DNA from: Phycisphaerales bacterium
GTDB taxonomy: Bacteria; Planctomycetota; Phycisphaerae; Phycisphaerales; UBA1924
Direction of reading: 5' to 3'
Assembly: GCA_035627955.1 (NCBI GenBank)
Contig: DASPKU010000001.1
Span: 1-64,000, forward strand
DNA: 64,000 nucleotides
Shown one piece after another: positions 25,053 through 33,169 of the stretch. The notes below the pieces were generated by a model. The model was not told the origin of the DNA. It ran no database searches and worked only from the letters and a program-made list of their open reading frames with translations. The position numbers and the translations under genes are program-made. Position 1 is the first letter of the stretch, and every line of letters starts with the position of its first letter.

Positions 25053-26309
25053 TCACAGGTTGCCGCGACGGCCCTGCTCGATCTCCAGGGCCTCGAAAAG
25101 GGCCTTGAAGTTGCCCTTGCCGAAGGACTGGCTGCCGCGCCGGCAGATGATCTCGAAGAAGAGGGTGGGCCGGTCCTGGAGCGGTTTGGTGAAGAGCTGC
25201 AGGAGGTAGCCCTCGTCGTCGGCATCCACCAGGATGCCGAGCTTCTTGATGGCCTCGTGGTCCTCACGGACAGCGGGGTGCCCGTGGCTGGTGAGCATGG
25301 TGTTCACCCGGTCCCAGACCTTCTCGTAGTAGGCGTCAGGCAGGGTGAGGAAGTCCACGCCGCGGGAGCGGAGGGCGGCGATGGAGTAGAGCTCGTCGTC
25401 GGTGCGGAGTGCGAGGTGCTGGACGCCGGGGGTGTTGGCGTGCCAGTCGAGGTACTCCTGGATCTGGCTCTTCTTCTTACCCGGCGCGGGCTCGTTGATG
25501 GGCATCTTGATGAGGTGGTTGCCGCTGGCCATCACCTTGGACATGAGGGCCGAGTACTCGGTCGAGATGTCGGCGTCGTCGAAGTGCTTGAACATCTTGA
25601 ACTCGAGCACGTTCTCGTACCACGCGACCCAGTGGTTCATCATGCCGAGCTCGACGTTGCCGACGAGGTGGTCGACGTACTTGAGGCCGCAGGGGTTCTT
25701 CTTGTTGTACTCGTTGATGGCGAGGACGGAGGTGCCCATCTGCGGGGCGCAGCCGGCCGCGGCGGGGCCGCAATCGCCGCCGTCGAGGCGCTTGAAGTTG
25801 GGCTTGAAGAGGCCGCCCTGCTTGACACAGGTGAGCTCGTAGTCGCCGGTGCGGGAGACGAAGGTGTGGTTGACGCGCCCGTAGGTCTTGATCCCCGCCA
25901 TGGTGACGGTGCCGCGGCCGTCCTTGAAGGTGCGAGGCTCGTAGGCGGACTGCGCGCCGTTGCGGATGGCGCGCTCCCAGGCCTTCTCGGCGTCGAACAC
26001 GGTGAAGGCGACGTCCTTGACCCCGTCGCCGTACATCGCGACTTCCATGGCCGCGGGGTGCATGGGCGAGAGGGGCGTGGTGAGGATGAATCGGATGTTG
26101 CCCTGGGTGAGGAGGTAGTGGGCCGCGTCGCGCTGGCCGGTGGTGAGGTCAGAGACCTGCTCGATCTGGAAGCCGAAGCAGTGGGCGTAGAAGAACGCGG
26201 CCTGCTTGGCGTTGCCAACGTAGAACTGCACGTGGTCGACGTCGATCAGCTGGAGCGGATCGGTGGAAGGAGCGGCTGTGGGGGAGGGCTGGCGGGAGAT
26301 GGTGGTCAT
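25053..26309 (-). CDS. hppD: 4-hydroxyphenylpyruvate dioxygenase
   Basis: This 418-residue non-heme iron enzyme of tyrosine catabolism turns 4-hydroxyphenylpyruvate and O2 into homogentisate. The three iron ligands fall in recognisable contexts: His in YVDHLVGNV, His in GVQHLALRTDDE and Glu in LFFEIICRRG. The signature end GKGNFKALFEALEIEQGRRG is complete. I start at the ATG preceded by GGAGGCCCCC, which removes an implausible 36-residue leader in the same frame. The N-terminal ~20 residues are still longer than average. No homogentisate dioxygenase gene is adjacent, so the pathway is split. Confidence 0.96.
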   Translation of the reverse strand: MTTISRQPSPTAAPSTDPLQLIDVDHVQFYVGNAKQAAFFYAHCFGFQIEQVSDLTTGQRDAAHYLLTQGNIRFILTTPLSPMHPAAMEVAMYGDGVKDVAFTVFDAEKAWERAIRNGAQSAYEPRTFKDGRGTVTMAGIKTYGRVNHTFVSRTGDYELTCVKQGGLFKPNFKRLDGGDCGPAAAGCAPQMGTSVLAINEYNKKNPCGLKYVDHLVGNVELGMMNHWVAWYENVLEFKMFKHFDDADISTEYSALMSKVMASGNHLIKMPINEPAPGKKKSQIQEYLDWHANTPGVQHLALRTDDELYSIAALRSRGVDFLTLPDAYYEKVWDRVNTMLTSHGHPAVREDHEAIKKLGILVDADDEGYLLQLFTKPLQDRPTLFFEIICRRGSQSFGKGNFKALFEALEIEQGRRGNL

Positions 26310-26397
26310 GGGGGCCTCCGTGAACTCAACCGATTGTAGTGCGATGTTGAGCGAAGGCGGCAAGGATTGAGGGATGACTTCCTTGGGAGAACTGTCC

Positions 26398-26721
26398 ATG
26401 AAGTGCCCCTCGTGCAAGACGCCGGACCTGGTGATGTCGGAACGGCAGGGTGTGGAGATCGACTATTGCCCGCAGTGCCGCGGCGTGTGGCTGGATAGGG
26501 GCGAGCTCGACAAGATCCTGGAGCGGAGCGCCCGCGAGAGCGCGGGGGCGGCGCCAAGCGCGGCCCCGCCGCCGGGGTATGGGCAGCAGCCGTACCCGTA
26601 CCAGGGGCGCAAGCCGGACGACAGCGGGGTGTACACGGCGCAGGGCGGGCAGTTTCCGCAGTACCCGCACCCCCACCCGCACTACAAGAAGAAGCACTGG
26701 CTCTCTGACCTTTTCGACTGA
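26398..26721 (+). CDS. Small zinc-ribbon (zf-TFIIB type) protein
   Basis: This 107-residue protein starts MKCPSCKTPDLVMSERQGVE and continues IDYCPQCRGVWLDRGELDKI. The C-x2-C ... C-x2-C ribbon followed by RGVWLDRGEL is the zf-TFIIB domain found in many small bacterial proteins of unknown function. The second half is low-complexity Pro/Tyr/Gln/His, ending in a basic KKKHWLSDLFD. The start was chosen at the ATG with GGGAGA nine bases upstream; an in-frame ATG 24 bases earlier is less typical. It is divergent from hppD, with an 88-bp gap that must hold both promoters. Confidence 0.88.
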   Translation: MKCPSCKTPDLVMSERQGVEIDYCPQCRGVWLDRGELDKILERSARESAGAAPSAAPPPGYGQQPYPYQGRKPDDSGVYTAQGGQFPQYPHPHPHYKKKHWLSDLFD

Positions 26722-26773
26722 TACTTTCAGGCGCGGTCGGTAGACTCCCGCGGCTTGCCGCAGGAGGTATTGA

Positions 26774-28618
26774 TTGAGCCAGTCCACGAGTGAGCGTGCG
26801 TCCACGTCCGCTGCTGCCTCGACAATGCCCAGCGTAGGTGAGGCCGCACCGCCGCCGGTTGACTTCGTGTCGCCGCAGCTGACGTGGCGGTCGATCGTGA
26901 CGAGCATCGTGCTGGGGGGCACGCTGAGCATCTGCAACGTGTACACGGGCCTGAAGATCGGCTGGGGCCTGAACATGTCGATCACGGGCATCCTGCTCGC
27001 GTTCGCGTTCTGGTACGCGGTGACGAAGGTGTTCGTGAACACGCGGATGTACGGGAAGCTGGAGAACAACGTGAGCCAGGCGGCGATTTCGGCCGCGGGC
27101 GCGGTGAGCAGCGCCGGGCTGGTGTCGGCGATTCCGGCGCTCACGTTGATCGACGGCACGGTGCTGCCGTGGTGGAAGCTGAGCGTGTGGGTGACGTCGG
27201 TGTGCTTCGTGGGCATCGCGGTGGCGATGGGGCTGCGGCGGCAGATGGTCATTGTCGACAAGCTGCCGTTCCCGGGCGGGCTTGCGTGCGCGTCGACGCT
27301 GACGGAGATTTACAACACCGGCGCGGAGGCGCTCAAGCGCGTGGGGATGCTGGGTATTGGGGCGGTGCTGGGGGGCGGGCTGAAGCTGGTAGACATCCTG
27401 CGGGCGGCGGCGGCGAAAAAGGTCGGAGCGACGGTGCCGCTCAACGACTTTGGCGTGACGATCTTTGGGAAGCCTGCCGGGAGCATGTTCGGGTTCGCGC
27501 TCGAGAACACGGGGCTGATGGTCGCGGTGGGCGGCTTGGTGGGCGTGCGGGCGGGGGTATCGATCCTGCTGGGCGCGATCGCGGGGTGGGTGGTGATCGG
27601 GGGGCAGCTGCTCGAGCGCGGCATTGCAAGCGACCGCAAGACGATCGGCGAGTGGATCCTGTGGCCGGGCGTGACGCTGATGGTGGTGGCGTCGCTGACG
27701 TCGTTCGCGTTCTCGATGCCTTCAATCCTGAGGTCGTTCCGGAGAACGAGCGGCGGGGCGGGCGGGGTCGGCGGGGACACGGGCGAGGTGTCACGCCGCT
27801 GGTTCATGATCTCGCTGGTGGTGGCCCTGATCATCGCGGTGTTCCTGCAGACGGAGTTCTTCAATATCGCGTGGTGGGCGGCGGTGCTGGCGGTGCTGCT
27901 GTCGTTTGTCCTGGCGGTGGTCGCGTCTCGAGTGAGCGGCGAGACCAACGTGGCGCCGGTGGGCCCGATGGGCAAGGTGACGCAGCTCATGTTCGCGGTG
28001 ATCGCGCCGAACAGCCCGAGCGCGAACCTCATGACCGCCAACATCACCTCCGGCGCGGCCTCGCAGTGCGCGGACCTCATGCACGACCTCAAGTGCGGGT
28101 ACTTGCTGGGGGCCGTCGCGCGGAAGCAGGTCGTGTCGCAGGTAATTGGCGCGATGGTGGGGGCGGTGGTGGCGTCGGGGTTCTACCTCGTGCTCATCCC
28201 CAAGCCGCAGGAGCAGCTGTTGACGCCGGAGTGGCCGGCGCCGGCGGTGGTGCAGTGGAAGGCGGTGGCGGACCTGTTCGCCAAGGGCTTTGAGTCGCTG
28301 CCACCGGGCGTGATCCCGGCGGTGTACATCGCCGCGGCGGTGGGGGTGCTCCTCCCGGTGCTCGAAAAGCTGCTGCCCAAGAAGGTGGGCGTGTGGGTGC
28401 CGAGCGCGGCGTCGCTGGGCCTCGCTTTCGTGATCCCCGCGTGGAACGGCATCTCGATGTTCCTGGGCGCGATAATTGGGCTCGGACTGCAGCGGCTGTT
28501 CCCGACGTGGACCGAGCGGTTCTTCGTGACGCTGTGCGCGGGTGTGATCGCGGGCGAGAGCCTTGTGGGCGCGGGTGATGCGATCCGACTGGTGCTCGCG
28601 GGGGCGGGGACGAAGTAA
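26774..28618 (+). CDS. Oligopeptide transporter, OPT family
   Basis: This 614-residue integral membrane protein has 14-16 hydrophobic segments. Family signs are NVYTGLKIGWGLNMSITGIL in the first helices, NNVSQAAISAAGAVSSAGLV, VDKLPFPGGLACASTLTEIY and the late SGAASQCADLMHDLKCGYLL and GDAIRLVLAGAG. Prokaryotic OPT proteins are proton-driven importers of peptides or metal chelates; the substrate cannot be told. The start is TTG, chosen because a perfect AGGAGGT lies six bases before it and no ATG is nearby. The first ~35 residues are Ser/Ala/Thr-rich and cytosolic. Confidence 0.93.
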   Translation: MSQSTSERASTSAAASTMPSVGEAAPPPVDFVSPQLTWRSIVTSIVLGGTLSICNVYTGLKIGWGLNMSITGILLAFAFWYAVTKVFVNTRMYGKLENNVSQAAISAAGAVSSAGLVSAIPALTLIDGTVLPWWKLSVWVTSVCFVGIAVAMGLRRQMVIVDKLPFPGGLACASTLTEIYNTGAEALKRVGMLGIGAVLGGGLKLVDILRAAAAKKVGATVPLNDFGVTIFGKPAGSMFGFALENTGLMVAVGGLVGVRAGVSILLGAIAGWVVIGGQLLERGIASDRKTIGEWILWPGVTLMVVASLTSFAFSMPSILRSFRRTSGGAGGVGGDTGEVSRRWFMISLVVALIIAVFLQTEFFNIAWWAAVLAVLLSFVLAVVASRVSGETNVAPVGPMGKVTQLMFAVIAPNSPSANLMTANITSGAASQCADLMHDLKCGYLLGAVARKQVVSQVIGAMVGAVVASGFYLVLIPKPQEQLLTPEWPAPAVVQWKAVADLFAKGFESLPPGVIPAVYIAAAVGVLLPVLEKLLPKKVGVWVPSAASLGLAFVIPAWNGISMFLGAIIGLGLQRLFPTWTERFFVTLCAGVIAGESLVGAGDAIRLVLAGAGTK

Positions 28619-28922
28619 GTCCCGTCTCTACGCCGATGTGCGGCGAGAGTGCACCAACCGGACCGGTGGCTGCGCCGTCGCCGGATTTGGGGTGAACGCC
28701 CCCCGGGGTTGTCCGGCCTAACGACGCGCGCGGGGCGTGTTCGGTGCCGGTGCGCAACACGCTGCAATCGCAGGCATCTACGCGGCGCGGGCGGGAGTTG
28801 TTGGCAGGTTGTCCGCAGTGTTTGCACAGGGGGAAAGCCGAGCGGGGATCGGCTTTACACTCGCCGCTTCGTGCCGCGACGGACGTGGCGCGTTTCACAC
28901 AGCAACCACGGAGGAGTCAGCC
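28619..28922. other. Intergenic region upstream of the bactofilin gene, with an inverted repeat
   Basis: There is no coding frame of normal character and no recognisable RNA. The inverted repeat AAAGCCGA-gcgggga-TCGGCTTT at 28834-28856 is followed by ACACT and could be an operator or RNA hairpin in the bactofilin leader. GGAGGAG just before 28923 is the bactofilin ribosome binding site. Confidence 0.4.
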
Positions 28923-29351
28923 ATGGCAGAGCCCACCAACACGACCGTCATCGGCGCGGACACGCACATCAAGGGCGAGATGCGGTTCGAGTCCACCGCC
29001 CGCATCCTGGGCACGTTCGAGGGGACCATCGAGGCCAAGGGCGAGCTGCAGGTGGCGAGCGGCGCGTCGTGCAAGGCCGCGGTCGAGGCGATCAAGGTCC
29101 TGGTCGACGGCGAGGTTGATGGCAACCTGACCGCGAAGGAGCGCGTGGAGCTGACCGCAAAGGCGAAGATGAAGGGCGACCTTGTGGCCGCGCGTCTGGT
29201 TGTCGCTGACGGCGCGTCGTTCACCGGTCACGTGAAGGTCGGTCCCGACGCCCACGGCAGCGGCACCGCCCACTCCTTCGCTGAGCACAAGCCGATGGGC
29301 TACGCCGCGCCCGGCGCGAACAAGGGCCCGGACAACCAGCTGAAGAAGTAA
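28923..29351 (+). CDS. Bactofilin (polymer-forming cytoskeletal protein)
   Basis: This 142-residue protein has a central beta-helical bactofilin domain: TVIGADTHIKGEMRFESTAR, GTFEGTIEAKGELQVASGAS and GEVDGNLTAKERVELTAKAK show the regular ~20-residue coil with alternating small and hydrophobic residues. Flanking tails are short and flexible, as usual. Bactofilins polymerise without nucleotide and scaffold cell-shape or polar proteins at the inner membrane. The ATG has GGAGGAG upstream; longer in-frame starts are ignored for that reason. A second, zinc-ribbon-bearing bactofilin follows 67 bases downstream on the same strand. Confidence 0.9.
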   Translation: MAEPTNTTVIGADTHIKGEMRFESTARILGTFEGTIEAKGELQVASGASCKAAVEAIKVLVDGEVDGNLTAKERVELTAKAKMKGDLVAARLVVADGASFTGHVKVGPDAHGSGTAHSFAEHKPMGYAAPGANKGPDNQLKK

Positions 29352-29418
29352 ACGGGAGGTCAGCCGCTCGCCGGGCCGCTCGGTGCACATCGCTGTGCAT
29401 AGCGTGCGACCCGGGGCT

Positions 29419-29877
29419 ATGCCCATGGCCGATTCCGCGCCCAATCCCCGCACGATTCAGTGCTACCACTGCCGCCAGCGGTTTGAGATTGCCCGGCAGG
29501 CCCAGAGCACATCATGCCCCAAGTGCAGCCGGCAGCTGCGGCTTGAGGACGTGGTGGTCAAGACGCTCGAGGCCGTGCGGAAGATCCAGACCTGCGGGAA
29601 GGTGGTGGTGCAGAAGAAGGGCCGCATCATCGCGCAGTCGGTGGAGGCGCACCTGGGCGTCCACGTCGAGGGCATCATGGAGGCCAACGTGGTCAGCGGC
29701 GGCCCTGTGACGATCGGGTCCAAGGCCCAGTGGAAGGGCGACTGCGCCGCCCCGTCGGTGGTGATCGAGGATGGGTGCGTGATCACCGGCGGGTACTTCG
29801 CGTTCCCGGAGGATCGGCTGGGGCTGCACGTGGAGGTGAAGGAGCTGCCCAAGGGGGCCGTGGCGCCGCCGGCGTAG
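29419..29877 (+). CDS. Bactofilin-like protein with an N-terminal zinc ribbon
   Basis: This ~152-residue protein begins with a C-x2-C zinc ribbon (IQCYHCRQRFEIARQAQSTS then CPKCSRQ; first ~40 residues). The rest is a bactofilin-type beta-helix: CGKVVVQKKGRIIAQSVEAH, GIMEANVVSGGPVTIGSKAQ and APSVVIEDGCVITGGYFAFP. The C-terminus is LGLHVEVKELPKG. A zinc ribbon fused to a bactofilin coil is not the standard architecture, and the ribbon might bind nucleic acid or a protein partner. Adjacent ATG codons at 29419 and 29425 are both possible starts; the ribosome binding site is weak. It probably shares a transcript with the upstream bactofilin. Confidence 0.8.
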   Translation: MPMADSAPNPRTIQCYHCRQRFEIARQAQSTSCPKCSRQLRLEDVVVKTLEAVRKIQTCGKVVVQKKGRIIAQSVEAHLGVHVEGIMEANVVSGGPVTIGSKAQWKGDCAAPSVVIEDGCVITGGYFAFPEDRLGLHVEVKELPKGAVAPPA

Positions 29878-29971
29878 GTCGCATGGCGCCGGGATTCCCG
29901 TGGGTGTACGTCGGCTGGGAGGGCGCGGTAGGCTGCCACGCTGCATGGATGCACCTGAGTCTCCAAAGCCC

Positions 29972-30973
29972 ATGAACCTGGTGTTCTTCGGCTCCGGCGC
30001 GTTCGGGCTGCCGACGCTGAAGGCGATCGCGCGGGTGCACAACGTGCGGGCGATCGTGTCACAGCCGGACCGGCCCGCAGGGCGAGGGTCGCAACTGACG
30101 CCCACGCCGATTGCGGAGTTCGCGGCGAGGGAGCTGCCGCACATTCCGGTCATCAAGCCCGAGGACGTGAACGTGCCGGAGGTGGCGCTGCGGATCCAGG
30201 GCTTCGGGGCCGAGGCCGCGGTGGTGATCGCGTTCGGGCAGAAGCTCTCGCCGGGGGTGCTGCCGCCGGAGGTGCCGGGAGCGGCGGTGACGTCGCGGGC
30301 CATCAACCTGCACGCGTCGCTGCTGCCGCGGTGGCGGGGCGCGGCGCCGATCAACGCGGCCATCCTCGCGGGGGATGCGGTCACGGGCAACTCCGTCATC
30401 ACAATCGCTCCGCGGATGGACGCGGGTCTGGTGCTGGCGCAGTCGCGGCTGCCGATCGACCCGCTGGTTACCGCGGGCGAGCTGCACGACCAGCTCTCGG
30501 AGCAGGGGCCGGCGCTGATCCTCGATGTGCTCGCGCGCATGCAGAGTGGCACGCTCACCGGCGAAACCCAGGACGACGCGCTCGTCACGAAGGCCCGCAA
30601 GCTGCACAAGAAGGACGGCGTCATCGACTTCGCCGACGGCGCCGAGGCGTGCCGCCGCAAGGTCCACGGCCTCACCCCCTGGCCGGGCGTCACCGTCACC
30701 TTCCGCAACGAGCCCCTGAAGGTGCTGCGTGTTCAGGTGGTGGAACAGGGGCATAACGCCGCGCCGGGCACGCTGATCGATGCGGCCGCGGGGTTGGTCG
30801 CCTGCGGAGGGGGGAGCACCGGTCAGGAGACCGGTGCCACCAGAGGGGATTGCCTGCGGCTGCTGGAGGTGCAACCCTCCGGCGGCAAAAAGATGGCGTG
30901 GGTTCAGTTCGCCAATGGGCGGAGACCACCGCTGAAGGATCGCGAGATGCTCGGAGGAGGAGCACCGTCGTGA
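29972..30973 (+). CDS. fmt: Methionyl-tRNA formyltransferase
   Basis: This ~333-residue enzyme formylates initiator Met-tRNA with 10-formyl-THF. The catalytic domain starts NLVFFGSGAFGLPTLKAI and includes INLHASLLPRWRGAAPINAA, the active-site Asn-x-His ... Ser-Leu-Leu-Pro motif, with the Asp of GDAVTGNSVITIAPRMDAGL. The C-terminal OB-like domain (KVHGLTPWPGVTVTF) is interrupted at 30815-30841 by a copy of the GCACCGGTC palindrome, read in frame as STGQETGAT. I start at the ATG giving MNLVFFG; an ATG 27 bases earlier is possible. The stop overlaps the start of the next gene. No def gene is nearby. Confidence 0.94.
   Translation: MNLVFFGSGAFGLPTLKAIARVHNVRAIVSQPDRPAGRGSQLTPTPIAEFAARELPHIPVIKPEDVNVPEVALRIQGFGAEAAVVIAFGQKLSPGVLPPEVPGAAVTSRAINLHASLLPRWRGAAPINAAILAGDAVTGNSVITIAPRMDAGLVLAQSRLPIDPLVTAGELHDQLSEQGPALILDVLARMQSGTLTGETQDDALVTKARKLHKKDGVIDFADGAEACRRKVHGLTPWPGVTVTFRNEPLKVLRVQVVEQGHNAAPGTLIDAAAGLVACGGGSTGQETGATRGDCLRLLEVQPSGGKKMAWVQFANGRRPPLKDREMLGGGAPS
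30815..30841. repeat. GCACCGGTC palindrome inside fmt
   Basis: AGCACCGGTC ... GACCGGTGCC forms a hairpin with a short central AGGA. It is read in frame as STGQETGAT within the C-terminal domain of Fmt, where no conserved residues are expected. It is identical over 26 bases to the copy at 31285. Confidence 0.9.
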
Positions 30974-31761
30974 TGACGCTCTGGGACTTGTTGAAGCCGT
31001 TGACCGATGCGCTGAGCGGGACCAAGCCCGTGAAGAAGCCACTGCGCGCCAAGGCGATCACCAAGCCGGTGAAGCCCGCGTCCAAGGCGGTCGCGGTTGC
31101 GGCCAAGCCCGCGGTCACCAAGCCCGCTGTTTCGAAGCCGGCGAAGCTCGGCCCGGCGGCCATGGCCAACGCGGGCGGCGCAACCCGCACCGCGCCCGCG
31201 GCCATTACCACAGCGACCAAGCGCCGCCCCCCCGCCCGCAAGCGCAAAGTGGCACCGGTCTCCCGGCCGGTGCTGGACGTCCCGAGCACCGGTCAGGAGA
31301 CCGGTGCCACCCAATCCAAGGCCCCCGCGATCTCTATGGAGGAGCGCTACGAGGCCATGACCCGCGAGATGCTCGCCAAGTACAACGTCCGCGTCCGCAA
31401 GTGGCGCACGAGCATGTCCGGCATCGCGTGGTACGTCACCTACCGCGACGGCCACGTCCAGAAACTCATCGAGAGCCCCAAGCCCAAGGGCCCGATGTCC
31501 GCGGCCATCTTCCTCCACGAAATCGGCCACCACGCCATCGGGTTCAACGTCTACAAGCCGCGCTGCCTTGAGGAATACCACGCCTGGCAGTTCTCGCTCC
31601 GCGAGATGGAACGGTTTGGGTTCACGATCAGCGAGGGGGTGCAGCGGCGTGTGTTCCGGTCGCTGCGGTACGCGGTGGCGAAGGCGCAGCGGCGGGGCAT
31701 CAGGGAGGTGCCGGTGGAGTTGACGCCGTACATACCGACGCCGGCGCGAAACAGGATTTGA
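30970..31761 (+). CDS. HEXXH putative metallopeptidase with a histone-H1-like basic tail
   Basis: This ~263-residue protein starts at GTG (then ATG) after GGAGGAGG, overlapping the fmt stop. The first ~115 residues are Lys/Ala/Pro repeats (KPVKKPLRAKAITKPVKPAS, AAKPAVTKPAVSKPAK) like histone-H1-type DNA-binding tails. A palindromic-repeat peptide STGQETGAT follows. The folded part is AKYNVRVRKWRTSMSGIAWY, then IFLHEIGHHAIGF (HEXXH at 183-187) and CLEEYHAWQFSLREMERFG, where a Glu could be the third zinc ligand. I do not recognise a named family. The tail suggests DNA association, which is inference. Confidence 0.75.
   Translation: MMTLWDLLKPLTDALSGTKPVKKPLRAKAITKPVKPASKAVAVAAKPAVTKPAVSKPAKLGPAAMANAGGATRTAPAAITTATKRRPPARKRKVAPVSRPVLDVPSTGQETGATQSKAPAISMEERYEAMTREMLAKYNVRVRKWRTSMSGIAWYVTYRDGHVQKLIESPKPKGPMSAAIFLHEIGHHAIGFNVYKPRCLEEYHAWQFSLREMERFGFTISEGVQRRVFRSLRYAVAKAQRRGIREVPVELTPYIPTPARNRI
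31249..31311. repeat. Two inverted copies of the GCACCGGTC palindrome inside one gene
   Basis: The copies are GTGGCACCGGTCTCC...GGTGCT (31249-31273) and AGCACCGGTC...GGTGCCACC (31285-31311). They point in opposite directions, 11 bases apart, so the pair could also form a larger hairpin. Both are read in frame in the HEXXH gene, just before its folded domain. Confidence 0.85.
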
Positions 31762-31866
31762 CTCGGAGAACGTTGGGAACGAGCCCCGAACGAAGTGAGT
31801 GGGCCTGACTCGCGCTTGAGCGCACGACGCGGTCGAGGAACCCCTCACTGCGTTCGGGGCTCGTTA

Positions 31867-33072
31867 CTAACGGTTCACGCTGGTCGATGCAGCAGCGTTC
31901 GGAATGAACAGCCTCGCGAGCAGCACGACACCCAGCCCCGGCGCAAGCCACCATGTCTGCCGCTCGATGAAGCCCATCCAGTACATCGGCGACGCGGCGA
32001 GCACGGCGAAGGCGTAGACCTGGAGCGTGCGGCGGGTGAGGGGGCCGCGGTTGAGGACGCACAGCCACACGTACGCGGGGAAGGCGAGGCCGTAAAAGGC
32101 CATGAAGCCGCGGTAGACGAGTTCGGGGGCTGAGAGCGGGCCGCTGGCGCCGCGGTATGGCGGCACGTGCCAGGCGAGCAGCGCGAGGCCGAGGCCGATC
32201 AGCAGCGCGAGGAACGCGGCGTTGGCCGGTGCACGCGGGCCGGCGGGGGAGGGGCGGGCGTCGAGCCACGACTTGTGGACCATGACGGTGTAGATGAGCT
32301 GGACCGCCACGTGGGCGAGCAGCGGCAGGGCGACGATCGCGAGCAGGCCGGGGTGCACGTGCTCGGCGCGGGCGGTGGCGATGCCGAGTAGTGGAGGCGC
32401 GTAGTCGCGCGTCAGCAGGATCATGGCAAAGAAGAGCACGCCGAAGCCGATCACGAAAGCCGCGTTCCCGGCCCGCCCGGGCAGGTGCTGGCGTGCCTGG
32501 TGGAAGGTGAGGTCCAGGTAGGGGCAGAGGGCGAACCCAAACAGCACCACCGGCGCGAGCCACACGAGCTCGGCTTCGGGCAGATGCTGAGCGACCACGG
32601 ATGAGGGCGGGTCGGAGGCGTACCACGCGGCGGCGAGGAAGGCGGAAGCGGCGAAGACCGCCAGCGCGAATGCGCGGGTCCAGAATGTCCTACGGCCTCG
32701 CACGGCCTGGCCGCAGAGGAGGATGACGCCGGCCGCGGGGATGATCACCCAGCGGCCCGCGTTGTCAGGCAGGCCGAGCACCATCCAGAAGAAGAAGAAC
32801 CACTGGAACGCGGCCGTGACCAGCGAGAAGGCCCAGCACGCCCAGCCGTGGCGGGCGACGAGGGCTTCGCTCGCGCCGGGGCGGGCGAGGAGCACGCCCA
32901 TGAGGGCCGCGCCGACGACGTTGGGGACCGCGAAGACCCAGAAACTCGCGGGGCCGAAGTCGCGCAGGAGGAAGACCGGCAGGAACATGCCGATGCACCA
33001 CGTCCATGAGCAGGCGAGGAAGGCTGCCCAGCCGAAGATGCGGGTGAACGTGGGAGGATCGGCGGTGGTCAC
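31867..33072 (-). CDS. Polytopic membrane protein of unknown function
   Basis: This ~401-residue protein has 10-11 hydrophobic segments. Residues of possible interest lie in membrane contexts: WTWCIGMFLPVFLLRDFGPA, CPYLDLTFHQARQHLPGRAG and PYRGASGPLSAPELVYRGFM. I do not recognise the family; it is not an obvious MFS or ABC component. The GTG giving VTTADPPTFTRIFGW is preferred over a GTG 63 bases upstream, because that longer leader would include a perfect hairpin. It is a single gene, convergent with the HEXXH gene. Confidence 0.7.
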   Translation of the reverse strand: MTTADPPTFTRIFGWAAFLACSWTWCIGMFLPVFLLRDFGPASFWVFAVPNVVGAALMGVLLARPGASEALVARHGWACWAFSLVTAAFQWFFFFWMVLGLPDNAGRWVIIPAAGVILLCGQAVRGRRTFWTRAFALAVFAASAFLAAAWYASDPPSSVVAQHLPEAELVWLAPVVLFGFALCPYLDLTFHQARQHLPGRAGNAAFVIGFGVLFFAMILLTRDYAPPLLGIATARAEHVHPGLLAIVALPLLAHVAVQLIYTVMVHKSWLDARPSPAGPRAPANAAFLALLIGLGLALLAWHVPPYRGASGPLSAPELVYRGFMAFYGLAFPAYVWLCVLNRGPLTRRTLQVYAFAVLAASPMYWMGFIERQTWWLAPGLGVVLLARLFIPNAAASTSVNR

Positions 33073-33084
33073 GCGCGGAAGGAT

Positions 33085-33105
33085 AACACGCGCAGAGCGC
33101 GTGTT
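33085..33105. promoter_or_regulatory. Perfect 9-bp hairpin upstream of the membrane protein gene
   Basis: AACACGCGC-AGA-GCGCGTGTT lies 13 bases upstream of the GTG chosen for the minus-strand gene. The tight 3-base loop suggests an RNA hairpin in the leader or a dyad operator. No T-run follows on the minus strand. Confidence 0.4.
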
Positions 33106-33169
33106 GTTCTGTAGCAACGTGTCGTGACGGACCACCGAGATGAAGACAGCTCGGTGGCACGGCCGCGGC

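Noticed and set aside
22238-25108. Long open frame (956 codons) on the plus strand opposite the secreted dockerin-tailed gene
   Set aside because: Composition is Gly/Val/Ala/Asp-rich antisense of a real high-GC gene; no domains and no ribosome binding site, while the minus-strand gene has a signal peptide and terminator.
28619-28922. Small structured RNA (SRP, tmRNA or 6S) in the intergenic gap
   Set aside because: No conserved tetraloop or tRNA-like part is seen; only one short inverted repeat.
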